Below, in pieces: positions 55,177-63,735 of a stretch of DNA of 64,000 nucleotides. Where the stretch lies: positions 62,001-126,000 of the forward strand of contig JAEUTH010000042.1 in assembly GCA_016788165.1 (NCBI GenBank), in the 5' to 3' direction. Positions within the stretch are counted from its first letter, which is position 1, and each line of letters begins with the position of its first letter. Below the pieces are notes generated by a model. That model searched no databases. It saw nothing but the letters and a program-made list of their open reading frames with translations, and had not been told where the DNA came from. The position numbers and the translations under genes are program-made. The stretch is from Bacteroidia bacterium. Lineage in GTDB: Bacteria; Bacteroidota; Bacteroidia; AKYH767-A; OLB10.

Positions 55177-58080
55177 ATGAAAAAATCAATTGTACTACTT
55201 CTACTTACATGCACAATAATTAATGCATATGCACAACCCGATTATGCGGGCAAAGTAAATCCATTTGTGGGCACAGGTGGGCATGGGCACACGTATCCGG
55301 GAGCCAGTGCGCCTTTTGGCATGGTGCAACTTAGCCCTGATACACGTTTAGACGGTTGGGACGGTTGCAGTGGTTATCATTACAGCGATAGTATTATCTA
55401 TGGCTTTTCGCATACACATTTAAGCGGCACCGGTTGCAGCGATTATGGCGATGTGCTATTAATGCCCACCATACTTGATAAAGAAAATGTATTCGACAAT
55501 AAAATTTATGCATCAGCTTTCGATCACAGCAACGAAGCTGCATCGCCCGGTTATTACCGCGTGCTGTTAAATAAACACAACATTAAAGCCGAACTTACAG
55601 CCACTACACGTACAGGCATGCATCGCTATACATTTCCTAAAACCAAACAAGCAACCATTGTAATTGATTTAAAACATCGTGACGAAGTACTTGACTCATA
55701 TCTTACTGTTGTAAACGATTCGACCATAAAAGGCATGCGCAGAAGCAAAGCCTGGGCTACCGATCAGTATGTATATTTCTACATCCGTTTTTCCAAACCA
55801 TTTAAACAATACACGGTTGCCTTAAACGATGCAGCCATACGCAGCAATACAGCACAAGGTAAAAACGTAAAAGCACATGTTGATTTTAACTTACCACAAG
55901 GAGGTATCGTGCTGGTTAAAATAGGCATTAGCGCTGTAAGCGAAAACGGTGCACAGCAAAACTTAGATGCTGAAAACAGTAGTTGGGATTTTGATGCAAC
56001 AGCCAAACAAACACGTCAATATTGGAATAAAGAATTAGCTAAAATTGAAGTAAAAGGTAAAGCCACTGACGAAGCCATTTTTTACACTGCTTTATATCAT
56101 TGCATGCTTAATCCAAACACATATAACGATGTGGATGGTCAATACCGTGGCACCGATTTAAAAATACACCTGATGCCGGGTAATATGAAAAACTACTACA
56201 CGGTGTTTTCATTGTGGGATACTTTCAGAGGGCTGCATCCCCTACTCAGCATCATTGACGAACAACGCACCAACGATTTTATAAATACATTTTTATTACA
56301 ATATGAGCAAGGTGGCTTGTTGCCCGTATGGGAATTTTCAGGCAATGAAACCTATTGTATGATTGGCTATCACAGCGTGCCTGTAATAGTTGATGCTTAT
56401 GCAAAAGGCATCAAAGGCTTTGATGCTGCCAAAGCATTAAAAGCAATGGTGCATAGTGCTTCTACTGATAAATATGGCTTGCCATGTTATCGTAAATTTG
56501 GATTTCTGGCAAACGATTGCGAACACGAATCGGTAAGTAAAACTTTAGAATATGCTTATGACGATTGGTGCATTGCGCAATTTGCGCAATTAACCGGTGA
56601 TGCAACTACGTATGAAACATTTATCAAACGCAGTCAGTATTATCGAAATGTTTATAATGCAGCTAATGGTTTTATGCATGGTAAAAATAACGGCATGTTT
56701 ATACCCGGTTTCGAGCCGGCCGAAGTAAACAATTACTACACCGAAGCCAATAGCTGGCAATACAGTTTTTTTGTACCGCACGATGTAACCGGCTTAATGG
56801 CTTTGCATGGCGGCAAACAAAAATTTGCAGCCAAATTAGATGCCTTGTTTAAGGCCGACCCAACTTTAAAAGGCCGTAAGCAAGCCGATATTACAGGCCT
56901 TATTGGTCAGTACGCACATGGCAACGAACCCTCGCACCACATAGCTTACTTATACAATTTTGCCGATAAATGGTGGCAAACGCAACAACTTACCTACAAC
57001 ATTTGCCGTACGTTTTATCACCTGGCACCTGATGGCTTATCGGGCAATGAAGATTGTGGCCAAATGAGTGCATGGTATGTATTAAGTGCAATGGGATTTT
57101 ATCAGGTATGCCCAGGCAAACCGGATTATAGTATAGGCACTACGTTATTTGATAAGACTACCATCCATCTCGAAAACGGAAAAACATTTTCAATTAATGC
57201 CATAAACCGAACCGACAACAATTACATTGTAGAAACCATAGAGTGTAATGGCGCACCCTACTATAAAAGTTTTTTTACACATGATGATATAAAACAAGGC
57301 AAAACATTTACTTTCTATATGCAGGAGTTTATGGCCATAGATACTACACGCAGCTTTTTAGAACCACCGGTTACTACCGTAAATCAAAGTATAGTAACCG
57401 CACCGGTGTTGCATGCACAAAGTACTTTTAGAGGCGAACAACCTGCCGTAATTACAAGCAATGATAGCCAAGCTAAAATTATGGTAGCTATTGATGGAAA
57501 CAACTTTAATGCTTATCAACCTTTTACCTTAAATAAATCTACCACCGTAAACTACTACGCTGTTAACGGTAGCGACAGTAGCGCAGTTATAACTTCTAAG
57601 TTGTTGCAAATACCCGATAACCGGCAAATAAAAATGCAAGCCGTTTACGACAATCAATACACTGCAAGCGGTAACGATGCATTAATAGATGGCCTGCATG
57701 GTGATACAAACTGGCGTAAAGGCTATTGGCAAGGTTATGCAAATAAAACATTAGAAGCTATTGTTGACTTAGGCAAAAGCACCTTTGTAAGCGAAGTTTC
57801 ATTAGGATGTTTGCAAGATGTTGGCCCATGGATTTTTTATCCTTCTTCCATAATGTTTGCATACAGCAATGATGCTGTTGCCTATAAGTCATTGCCCGAA
57901 ATAATACCACAAGCGCCACAAGCAAATGAAGCCATTAGCACCAGTAATTTTAAGGCCGAACTAATGGCAACTTGCCGTTATATTAAAGTAATTGCCAAAC
58001 CTTTTGGCCCTATGCCTGCATGGCATATAAGTGCCGGTGAACCGGCATGGCTTTTTGTAGATGAAATAAATATCAAGTAA
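55177..58080 (+). CDS. Secreted GH92 alpha-mannosidase-like protein
   Basis: GH92 enzymes remove alpha-mannose residues from N-glycans or mannans with calcium. The 967-residue protein has a signal peptide (MKKSIVLLLLTCTIINAYAQ) and strong family motifs: NPFVGTGGHGHTYPGASAPF, FSHTHLSGTGCSDYGDVL, LWDTFRGLHPLL, GNEPSHHIAYLYNF (about residue 583) and GNEDCGQMSAWYVLSAMG (about 623). The last 200 residues are a F5/8-like module ending PAWHISAGEPAWLFVDEINIK (quoted as WHISAGEPAWLFVDEINI), nearly the same as the end of the DUF4838 protein. No T9SS tail is seen. Specificity within GH92 is unknown. Confidence 0.93.
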   Translation: MKKSIVLLLLTCTIINAYAQPDYAGKVNPFVGTGGHGHTYPGASAPFGMVQLSPDTRLDGWDGCSGYHYSDSIIYGFSHTHLSGTGCSDYGDVLLMPTILDKENVFDNKIYASAFDHSNEAASPGYYRVLLNKHNIKAELTATTRTGMHRYTFPKTKQATIVIDLKHRDEVLDSYLTVVNDSTIKGMRRSKAWATDQYVYFYIRFSKPFKQYTVALNDAAIRSNTAQGKNVKAHVDFNLPQGGIVLVKIGISAVSENGAQQNLDAENSSWDFDATAKQTRQYWNKELAKIEVKGKATDEAIFYTALYHCMLNPNTYNDVDGQYRGTDLKIHLMPGNMKNYYTVFSLWDTFRGLHPLLSIIDEQRTNDFINTFLLQYEQGGLLPVWEFSGNETYCMIGYHSVPVIVDAYAKGIKGFDAAKALKAMVHSASTDKYGLPCYRKFGFLANDCEHESVSKTLEYAYDDWCIAQFAQLTGDATTYETFIKRSQYYRNVYNAANGFMHGKNNGMFIPGFEPAEVNNYYTEANSWQYSFFVPHDVTGLMALHGGKQKFAAKLDALFKADPTLKGRKQADITGLIGQYAHGNEPSHHIAYLYNFADKWWQTQQLTYNICRTFYHLAPDGLSGNEDCGQMSAWYVLSAMGFYQVCPGKPDYSIGTTLFDKTTIHLENGKTFSINAINRTDNNYIVETIECNGAPYYKSFFTHDDIKQGKTFTFYMQEFMAIDTTRSFLEPPVTTVNQSIVTAPVLHAQSTFRGEQPAVITSNDSQAKIMVAIDGNNFNAYQPFTLNKSTTVNYYAVNGSDSSAVITSKLLQIPDNRQIKMQAVYDNQYTASGNDALIDGLHGDTNWRKGYWQGYANKTLEAIVDLGKSTFVSEVSLGCLQDVGPWIFYPSSIMFAYSNDAVAYKSLPEIIPQAPQANEAISTSNFKAELMATCRYIKVIAKPFGPMPAWHISAGEPAWLFVDEINIK

Positions 58081-58299
58081 TACAGTTGTAACACTGACTT
58101 TAAGAAAAATATTCTTACAAAACTCATTGCTGTTTTTAAGAAAGATAATCATTTCGATTCGGCAAACAGTTATATGACTAACAATAAATAGCTATGCATT
58201 AAAAAATGTTCATGATAGGCTACGCCTCACTAATCACCAGCGGCTAAATCATTTAAATCATCGGTACACACATTTTATTTACCTTTAACAGTAAATAAT

Positions 58300-59238
58300 A
58301 TGTCTATGAAAAAATTACTGCTTTTATCGTTAATACTTGGTTTGCAACATATTGTTTTTGCACAAGTAAACCTTGTACCAAACCCCAGTTTTGAAGATAC
58401 GGTAGCTTGCCCAAATAGTACCAATCAAGTTGACAGAGCTGTAGGTTGGTATCCCAGCAGAAACTCACCTGATTATTTTAACGCTTGTGATTGGATTAAT
58501 GGCTTGCTTGGAGTGCCAAATAATACTGCAGGCTATCAACACCCACAGTCAGGAGATGCGTATTGCGGTTTTATTGCTTATTTGCGTAATGACCCCAATT
58601 ACCGTGAAAATTTTACTTGCTCATTATTAAATTCATTAATAATAGGAAGAAAATACAAAGTGTCCTTTTACGCAAGCTGGTCAGGAAAGTATCGTTTGGC
58701 TTGTAATAAGATAGGGGCATTGTTTAGCACTGTAAACTATGATTCGCTTAATAACTCACCAATTTGTAATTACTCACATCTTTATACCGATAGTATAATT
58801 GTTGATTCAGTTAACTGGGTATTGGTTGAGGGTAGTTTTATTGCTGACTCCAATTACACTTATTTGTCTATTGGAAATTTTTTTGACTCTGCACTAGTAG
58901 ATACCATATATCCTTTGCCATCTTCTATTGCTTATTATTATATTGATGATGTATCTGTTTCAGAGGATACTACTTCCACAATTTTGGAAGTACCTTGCGG
59001 AGGCGATGCGATAACCTATTTCCCTAATCCTGTTAAGGATAAACTATATGCATGTACGGATACAAATAGTTTATTCAATATTGAAATTATTAATACGGTA
59101 GGCATATTGATGCTATATTGTAAAGCTAAGTCCATCAATACCGAAATAGATTTATCAGCATTAGAATCTGGTATTTATTATTTGAAACTAAATTTCAAAA
59201 ATAAAAGCTCAAGTATGCATAAACTAATAAAATTATAA
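58300..59238 (+). CDS. Secreted T9SS cargo, unknown function
   Basis: The 312-residue protein has a signal peptide (KKLLLLSLILGLQHIVFAQ), then a domain with VNLVPNPSFEDTVACP and SGDAYCGFIAYLRNDPNYRE, a beta-sandwich pattern resembling carbohydrate-binding or discoidin-like modules in Bacteroidota. The last 75 residues (ITYFPNPVKDKLYACT...GIYYLKLNF) are a T9SS type A sorting domain. A second Met lies two codons in. It forms an operon with the next gene (4 bases between them). Function unknown. Confidence 0.82.
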   Translation: MSMKKLLLLSLILGLQHIVFAQVNLVPNPSFEDTVACPNSTNQVDRAVGWYPSRNSPDYFNACDWINGLLGVPNNTAGYQHPQSGDAYCGFIAYLRNDPNYRENFTCSLLNSLIIGRKYKVSFYASWSGKYRLACNKIGALFSTVNYDSLNNSPICNYSHLYTDSIIVDSVNWVLVEGSFIADSNYTYLSIGNFFDSALVDTIYPLPSSIAYYYIDDVSVSEDTTSTILEVPCGGDAITYFPNPVKDKLYACTDTNSLFNIEIINTVGILMLYCKAKSINTEIDLSALESGIYYLKLNFKNKSSSMHKLIKL

Positions 59239-59242
59239 AATC

Positions 59243-61687
59243 ATGAAAAAGGAATTGTTTTTAACTATATTAAACATTGCACTAACTTGCACTAGTATTT
59301 TCGGACAAGCAACAACAGCTCCAAGTAACAATTGGTTAGGAGGACTTGAATACTTAGGCTGGGATAATGCTTCGCCAACACCCTTGCTCATCCAACATCT
59401 TACGCCTAACCAACCCATTCGTTTTTTAAATTTTGATAACAATGTAGGAGCCGGTGCGGTATCACCTAAAATGGAGTTAACCACAGGCAGTGCCATGATA
59501 GATGATTTGGGCACGGCCTTACCCAATGACGGACTTCGTATATGGAACCCGGGTTACCCGGCATCCATCGGCTTTCCGAACATAGATGGTGCTTTAGATT
59601 TATGGACAGGCGATAACAATACAACGCACATTCGCTTTGATGGTGGTGGCGCCATGCATACACAAAACAACAGGATGGAAGTTATTGGCAAGCGTAACGG
59701 TTTGTGGCTTAATGCAGCACCCGATTTTAATTTCCCGAACCTCAATGCGCGCATATTTTTTAACATTGGTACCGTAGCAGGCGGGGGCGATGAGTTTGCA
59801 CGTCTTAGCAACGATGGCACAGGCAATAACATTGGTTTTATGCGCATAGGTGTGCAGCCTGTGCCTGCCACACCCATAGATGCTGCACGCAGGTTAGAAG
59901 TGTTTGATGCAGCCAATGCACCTCAATTTCGGTTAACACAAACAGCAGGTACAAACTTTACCGATTTTCAGGTAAACAATCTTGGCGATTTATCTATATT
60001 TCCATGGGCAGGCGTAAACAACAGGCGTGTAGGTATAAACACCGGCAATCCACAAAACACACTCGACATTAATGCCAATGGCAACTACAACCCTTTAGTG
60101 CCCAACAGTGGCTTGCGCTTACGCGATATGCGTGCAGGCTCAAATACCAATGGTGCACCACATGGCAAAGTGCTATCGGTAGATGTAAACGGAGATGTAA
60201 TTTTGGTGGACGACCAGGGCGCTGGCTCCCTGTCGGTTTGTGGTGGCTCACTGGGTGCAAGTGCTGTTAACTACATCAATAAAGTGAGTGCAACCAATAC
60301 AATTTGTACTTCGGCCATTTTTGAAGACAATGCACAAAATGTAGGTATAGGAACAGTTACAAACTTAAATGCAAAACTCAATATTAACCAAACCTCACCT
60401 TTAGGTGCCGCTACCGGTTTGATGGTAATTGCCGATGGCACTACCAACGTAACGGGCTGCAACTCCAAGCAAAGCAGTGGAAGCACGGTTATTTCTTACT
60501 ACAGCGATATTAATAACGCAACCCTTGGCGCCAACAACAGGGCCTACTATGCCAGCATAAATGCCACTACCAATACCACCAACACAGGCTATCAGGCCGA
60601 TGTGCTTACGGCCAACGGTACCACTGCCAGTACCGTTACTAATTATGGTTTTAGAACAACTATTAACGGTACCGTGCAGGCACTGTATTCGTTTGGCTTT
60701 CATGCACAATCGTATAAAGCCAATTACAACTACGGCATCAGGGCCGAGGCCATTCCAACACCGGGCATAAACGCAGATGCATTAAGTTGTGGCGGATATT
60801 TTGATGGCGGCACTTCAAATGTGGGTACCAGCGTAATTAATGCTTATGGTGTTGAAGCCTATGCACATGGTGGCAGTACAGCCAATTACGGTGTTGCCGG
60901 CAAATGCAATGGCTCCGCTGCCGATAATTATGCTGTTTATGGTGAGGTTATACAGCCCGGTGCAGCTTCAAATAATTATGCAGGTTATTTTGCCGGCAAT
61001 GTGTATGCAACGGGTACTATTACCAGTTCCGACCAAAAACTTAAAACCAATATTACAGCCATTAGCAATGCCTTAAACATCATAAACCAATTACACCCTA
61101 AGCTTTTCGATTACTTATCGGCAAGCTATCCTTCCATGCATTTGCCCACAGGCACGCATGCCGGGCTTATAGCACAAGATTTGGAAATGGTATTACCCAA
61201 TTTGGTAAATACTGCCAGGCAGCCAGCAGTAACTGATAGCAATGGCGTAACCACACAAGCAGCCGTTGATTTTAAGGGGGTAAATTATCAGGAGTTGATA
61301 CCCTATTTAATTGCAGCCGTAAAAGAGCAGCAACAGCAAATAGATTCGTTAGCTAATTTAATAAGCAACAACGCCTATCCAAAACAGCCATTGCAATCCA
61401 TGTCTGTTACGTTAAGCAATCAGGCATCCATCATACTCAATCAAAACGACCCCAATCCCTTTGCCCAAAACACTACCATCACATATTCAATACCCGAAGA
61501 AGTAAAAAACGCACAACTATTAATTTACGATAACAACGGTACTATACTTAAAACCATTACGATTAACGAAAAAGGCCCAGGCAGTATTTTAATTTATGGC
61601 AGCCAATTATCATCTGGCATTTATACCTACACTTTAATAGCCGATGGCAAAGTGATTGAAACTAAAAAAATGGTAAAAATGAAGTGA
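59243..61687 (+). CDS. Secreted protein with S74 intramolecular chaperone and T9SS tail
   Basis: The 814-residue protein has a signal peptide ending in IFGQ, a long passenger rich in Asn/Gly/Thr (25-590), a peptidase S74 domain (about 595-705) and a T9SS type A sorting domain (about 727-814: NDPNPFAQNTTITYSIPEE...GIYTYTLIAD). The S74 autoprotease dyad is present: Ser596 in SSDQKLKTNI and Lys601, spaced as in phage endosialidases. S74 domains trimerise fibres and cut themselves off; here that would cut the passenger away from its sorting signal. The role is probably a surface adhesin-like fibre. Co-transcribed with the gene upstream. Confidence 0.85.
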   Translation: MKKELFLTILNIALTCTSIFGQATTAPSNNWLGGLEYLGWDNASPTPLLIQHLTPNQPIRFLNFDNNVGAGAVSPKMELTTGSAMIDDLGTALPNDGLRIWNPGYPASIGFPNIDGALDLWTGDNNTTHIRFDGGGAMHTQNNRMEVIGKRNGLWLNAAPDFNFPNLNARIFFNIGTVAGGGDEFARLSNDGTGNNIGFMRIGVQPVPATPIDAARRLEVFDAANAPQFRLTQTAGTNFTDFQVNNLGDLSIFPWAGVNNRRVGINTGNPQNTLDINANGNYNPLVPNSGLRLRDMRAGSNTNGAPHGKVLSVDVNGDVILVDDQGAGSLSVCGGSLGASAVNYINKVSATNTICTSAIFEDNAQNVGIGTVTNLNAKLNINQTSPLGAATGLMVIADGTTNVTGCNSKQSSGSTVISYYSDINNATLGANNRAYYASINATTNTTNTGYQADVLTANGTTASTVTNYGFRTTINGTVQALYSFGFHAQSYKANYNYGIRAEAIPTPGINADALSCGGYFDGGTSNVGTSVINAYGVEAYAHGGSTANYGVAGKCNGSAADNYAVYGEVIQPGAASNNYAGYFAGNVYATGTITSSDQKLKTNITAISNALNIINQLHPKLFDYLSASYPSMHLPTGTHAGLIAQDLEMVLPNLVNTARQPAVTDSNGVTTQAAVDFKGVNYQELIPYLIAAVKEQQQQIDSLANLISNNAYPKQPLQSMSVTLSNQASIILNQNDPNPFAQNTTITYSIPEEVKNAQLLIYDNNGTILKTITINEKGPGSILIYGSQLSSGIYTYTLIADGKVIETKKMVKMK

Positions 61688-61746
61688 GGAAAGCTCCGCT
61701 TTTTGTTTAGTTGAACTAAAAAATAAAAGAATTTCAATTTTTTTTT

Positions 61747-61772
61747 TACCCGGACCGGGGCTTAAATCTACC
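61747..61772 (-). pseudogene. Fragment resembling the 3' end of tRNA-Leu
   Basis: On the minus strand this stretch reads like the T-arm and 3' acceptor of the nearby tRNA-Leu: the last eight bases TCCGGGTA are the same, and 18 of the final 22 positions agree. No matching 5' half is seen in front of it. It is 78 bases from the end of the intact tRNA-Leu and is probably a remnant of a duplicated tRNA. Confidence 0.5.
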
Positions 61773-61824
61773 TGATGTTAGACAGGGCCGCTCAACTATA
61801 TTGTATAAAGCGATATAAATTAAA

Positions 61825-61848
61825 AAAGCGAACCTTTCAGTTCGCTTT
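61825..61848 (-). terminator. Intrinsic terminator of tRNA-Leu
   Basis: AAAGCGAAC (61825-61833) pairs over 9 bases with GTTCGCTTT (61840-61848) around CTTTCA; on the minus strand a T run follows. It sits immediately after the tRNA-Leu gene. Confidence 0.85.
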
Positions 61849-61849
61849 G

Positions 61850-61934
61850 TACCCGGAGCGGGACTTGAACCCGCACGACTTTAAGGGTCACAGGATTTTA
61901 AGTCCTGCGTGTCTACCAATTCCACCATCCAGGC
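61850..61934 (-). tRNA. tRNA-Leu (anticodon TAA)
   Basis: An 85-base class II tRNA: acceptor GCCTGGA/TCCGGGT (with a G-U first pair), D-arm GTGGAATTGGTAGACAC, anticodon stem CAGGA/TCCTG around CTTAAAA (anticodon TAA), a long variable arm and T-arm GCGGGTTCAAGTCCCGC. CCA is not encoded (the next bases are CAA). Confidence 0.96.
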
Positions 61935-61949
61935 ATTGGGTACTTAAAA

Positions 61950-61976
61950 TAAAAACCTCTTCAAAAACTGAAGAGG
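61950..61976 (-). terminator. Hairpin between tRNA-Gly and tRNA-Leu
   Basis: CCTCTTCA (61956-61963) pairs with TGAAGAGG (61969-61976); on the minus strand a T run follows. It looks like a terminator for tRNA-Gly, which leaves tRNA-Leu without a visible promoter of its own, so read-through or processing must occur. Confidence 0.6.
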
Positions 61977-61985
61977 ATTTTATCA

Positions 61986-62061
61986 TGGAGCGAAAGACGA
62001 GTCTCGAACTCGCGACCTCAACCTTGGCAAGGTTGCGCTCTACCAACTGAGCTACTTTCGC
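61986..62061 (-). tRNA. tRNA-Gly (anticodon GCC)
   Basis: A 76-base tRNA: acceptor GCGAAAG/CTTTCGC, D-arm GCTCAGTTGGTAGAGC, anticodon stem CAACC/GGTTG around TTGCCAA (anticodon GCC), T-arm GCGAGTTCGAGACTCGT, discriminator T and encoded CCA. Confidence 0.97.
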
Positions 62062-62073
62062 TTAATGAGGCCG

Positions 62074-62103
62074 CAAAAATATATTTTTTTCTTTTGTGCA
62101 AAA
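62074..62103 (-). promoter_or_regulatory. Promoter (TTTG-N17-TATTTTTG) of the tRNA cluster
   Basis: On the minus strand TTTG (62102-62099) and TATTTTTG (62081-62074) are 17 bases apart, with predicted start near 62067, just upstream of tRNA-Gly. Confidence 0.6.
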
Positions 62104-62165
62104 GCATTATTAAAAAAAAGCACAATTTTTTTAATAATCGTAGTTTCCAGCGGCTTTGTTTATGA

Positions 62166-62582
62166 TTATTTAAAATTAATCATCCCCGCTAAACTCACAT
62201 TACCCAGTATTTTATTGTTGGCTTCGCGTATTTTGGCTAAAACATGATGTAGCCCACAAGTTGCTTCGTCTTCACAATCATCGCAGGGCTGATAATACTT
62301 ATACGAAACGCAGGGCAACAAAGCCACAGGCCCGTCAATTAACCTGATAATATGGCCAATATTAATATCGGCCGGCTTTTTTATTAAGTAATAACCGCCA
62401 TGTTTACCCATTTTGCTTTGTACAATGCCATCGTGCTTTAATTCAAGCAAAATAACTTCTAAAAATTTTTTGGGGATTTTTTGCTTCTCGCTTATCTCTG
62501 CAATTAAAACCGGTGTGGCATTTTTTTGTTTTGCCAGATACTCTAAGGCCTTTAAAGCGTATTTACATTTTTTAGAAAGCAT
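62166..62582 (-). CDS. Rrf2-family transcriptional regulator
   Basis: The 138-residue protein has the Rrf2 winged-helix N-terminus (LSKKCKYALKALEYLAKQK, ending in the wing QSKMGKHGGYYLIKKP) and a C-terminal half with four cysteines in CVSYKYYQPCDDCEDEATCG (quoted in two parts: CVSYKYYQPC and DDCEDEATCG). Relatives such as IscR, NsrR and CymR bind Fe-S clusters or sense redox or sulfur; four Cys hint at cluster binding, but this is inference. It is divergent from the histidine kinase gene. Confidence 0.88.
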   Translation of the reverse strand: MLSKKCKYALKALEYLAKQKNATPVLIAEISEKQKIPKKFLEVILLELKHDGIVQSKMGKHGGYYLIKKPADINIGHIIRLIDGPVALLPCVSYKYYQPCDDCEDEATCGLHHVLAKIREANNKILGNVSLAGMINFK

Positions 62583-62629
62583 AGTAAATCAGATAAACCC
62601 TCAAAGTGGTTAAAGGGTAACATACCGGT

Positions 62630-62637
62630 CAAATGTA
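62630..62637 (-). promoter_or_regulatory. -7 box of the Rrf2 gene
   Basis: The minus strand reads TACATTTG, an exact TAnnTTTG match; predicted start near 62623, about 41 bases before the ATG at 62582. No TTG element at the usual spacing. Confidence 0.4.
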
Positions 62638-62790
62638 AAAACCATTTTGAAATTGTAACAGTTGGTGTACAATAATTTGGTTGGCCGAATTATTATTTGT
62701 TAGTGGTGCATTAAATTTGGTAACCCTAGTTTTAGTAATCTGTAAAGCCTTTACCTTGCCTAATTAATTTTAAACCGGTGTTTCAACTAA

Positions 62791-63735
62791 ATGACTGATT
62801 ATATAATCATTATTGCTTTAATAATTGTAACGTGTTTGATTTTTGGCTTTATAATTTATCGAATTAAAAAACAATATCGCGCCACACTTACATCCATCCT
62901 TGTTCAGATTAATCATTTACGTAAAGGCCATTTCGATAAGAAAATATCCGGTTCGGTAGCTGACGATTTGATTATTGAAATTAATCATTCATTACATGAG
63001 TGGGAAAAAGAGCAAGCCAATGAATTCGAAAAACTAAAAAATGTAGATTCTTATAGAAAAGAGTTTTTAGGCAATGTATCTCATGAATTAAAAACACCCA
63101 TTTTTGCAGTTGAGGGTTACATACATACGTTGATTGATGGTGGTATTGATGATGCAGATATCAATCAGGTTTACTTACAAAAAGCAGCTAAGAGTTTAGA
63201 CAGACTGACTGCAATTGTGAATGATTTAGAAACCATATCGCGTATGGAAGCCGGTGCCATGATTATTGATTGGCGCACATTTAATTTAAGCGATTTACTT
63301 ACAGAAGTAGTTGATACGCACGCTTTGCGTGCATCGGAAAAAAACATTAAACTTTTTATTGCCCCAGCTACCCCTAAACAAATTTATGTATATGCAGATA
63401 AAGAACGCATCAGGCAAGTACTCGATAATTTGGTAGTAAACTCTATTAAATATGGCAAGTCGAATGGAAACACTGAAATAAGTATCAGCGAAACAATCAA
63501 TGACTGTATTGTTCATGTGAAAGATAACGGTATGGGCATTGATGAAGCTCACATACCGCGTTTATTCGAACGATTTTACCGTGTTGATAAGCACCGCTCT
63601 CGGGCCGAAGGTGGCACCGGATTAGGACTTGCCATTGTAAAACACATTTTAGAGTCGCATCAGCAAAGTATTACAGTGCAAAGCAAATTAAATGAAGGCA
63701 CCGTATTTTCCTTTTCTATCAAACGTAGTGTTTAA
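62791..63735 (+). CDS. PhoR-like sensor histidine kinase
   Basis: The 314-residue protein has one N-terminal membrane helix (5-23), a HAMP-like segment (HLRKGHFDKKI), a HisKA domain with phosphoacceptor His98 (FLGNVSHELKTPIFAVEGYI, quoted as FLGNVSHELKTP) and an HATPase domain with NSIKYG, KDNGMGI and GGTGLGLAIV. There is no periplasmic sensing domain. It closely resembles the Bacteroidota PhoR-type partner of PhoB-like regulators, yet that regulator lies 31 kb away in this window. Confidence 0.92.
   Translation: MTDYIIIIALIIVTCLIFGFIIYRIKKQYRATLTSILVQINHLRKGHFDKKISGSVADDLIIEINHSLHEWEKEQANEFEKLKNVDSYRKEFLGNVSHELKTPIFAVEGYIHTLIDGGIDDADINQVYLQKAAKSLDRLTAIVNDLETISRMEAGAMIIDWRTFNLSDLLTEVVDTHALRASEKNIKLFIAPATPKQIYVYADKERIRQVLDNLVVNSIKYGKSNGNTEISISETINDCIVHVKDNGMGIDEAHIPRLFERFYRVDKHRSRAEGGTGLGLAIVKHILESHQQSITVQSKLNEGTVFSFSIKRSV

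Noticed and set aside
59243-61687. Phage tail fibre or prophage gene
   Set aside because: The S74 domain is phage-like, but the gene has a signal peptide and a T9SS tail, and no other phage genes are near.
61774-61846. Full tRNA gene between the fragment and tRNA-Leu
   Set aside because: Only the T-arm and 3' acceptor of the fragment resemble a tRNA; no partner 5' half or anticodon stem could be folded.
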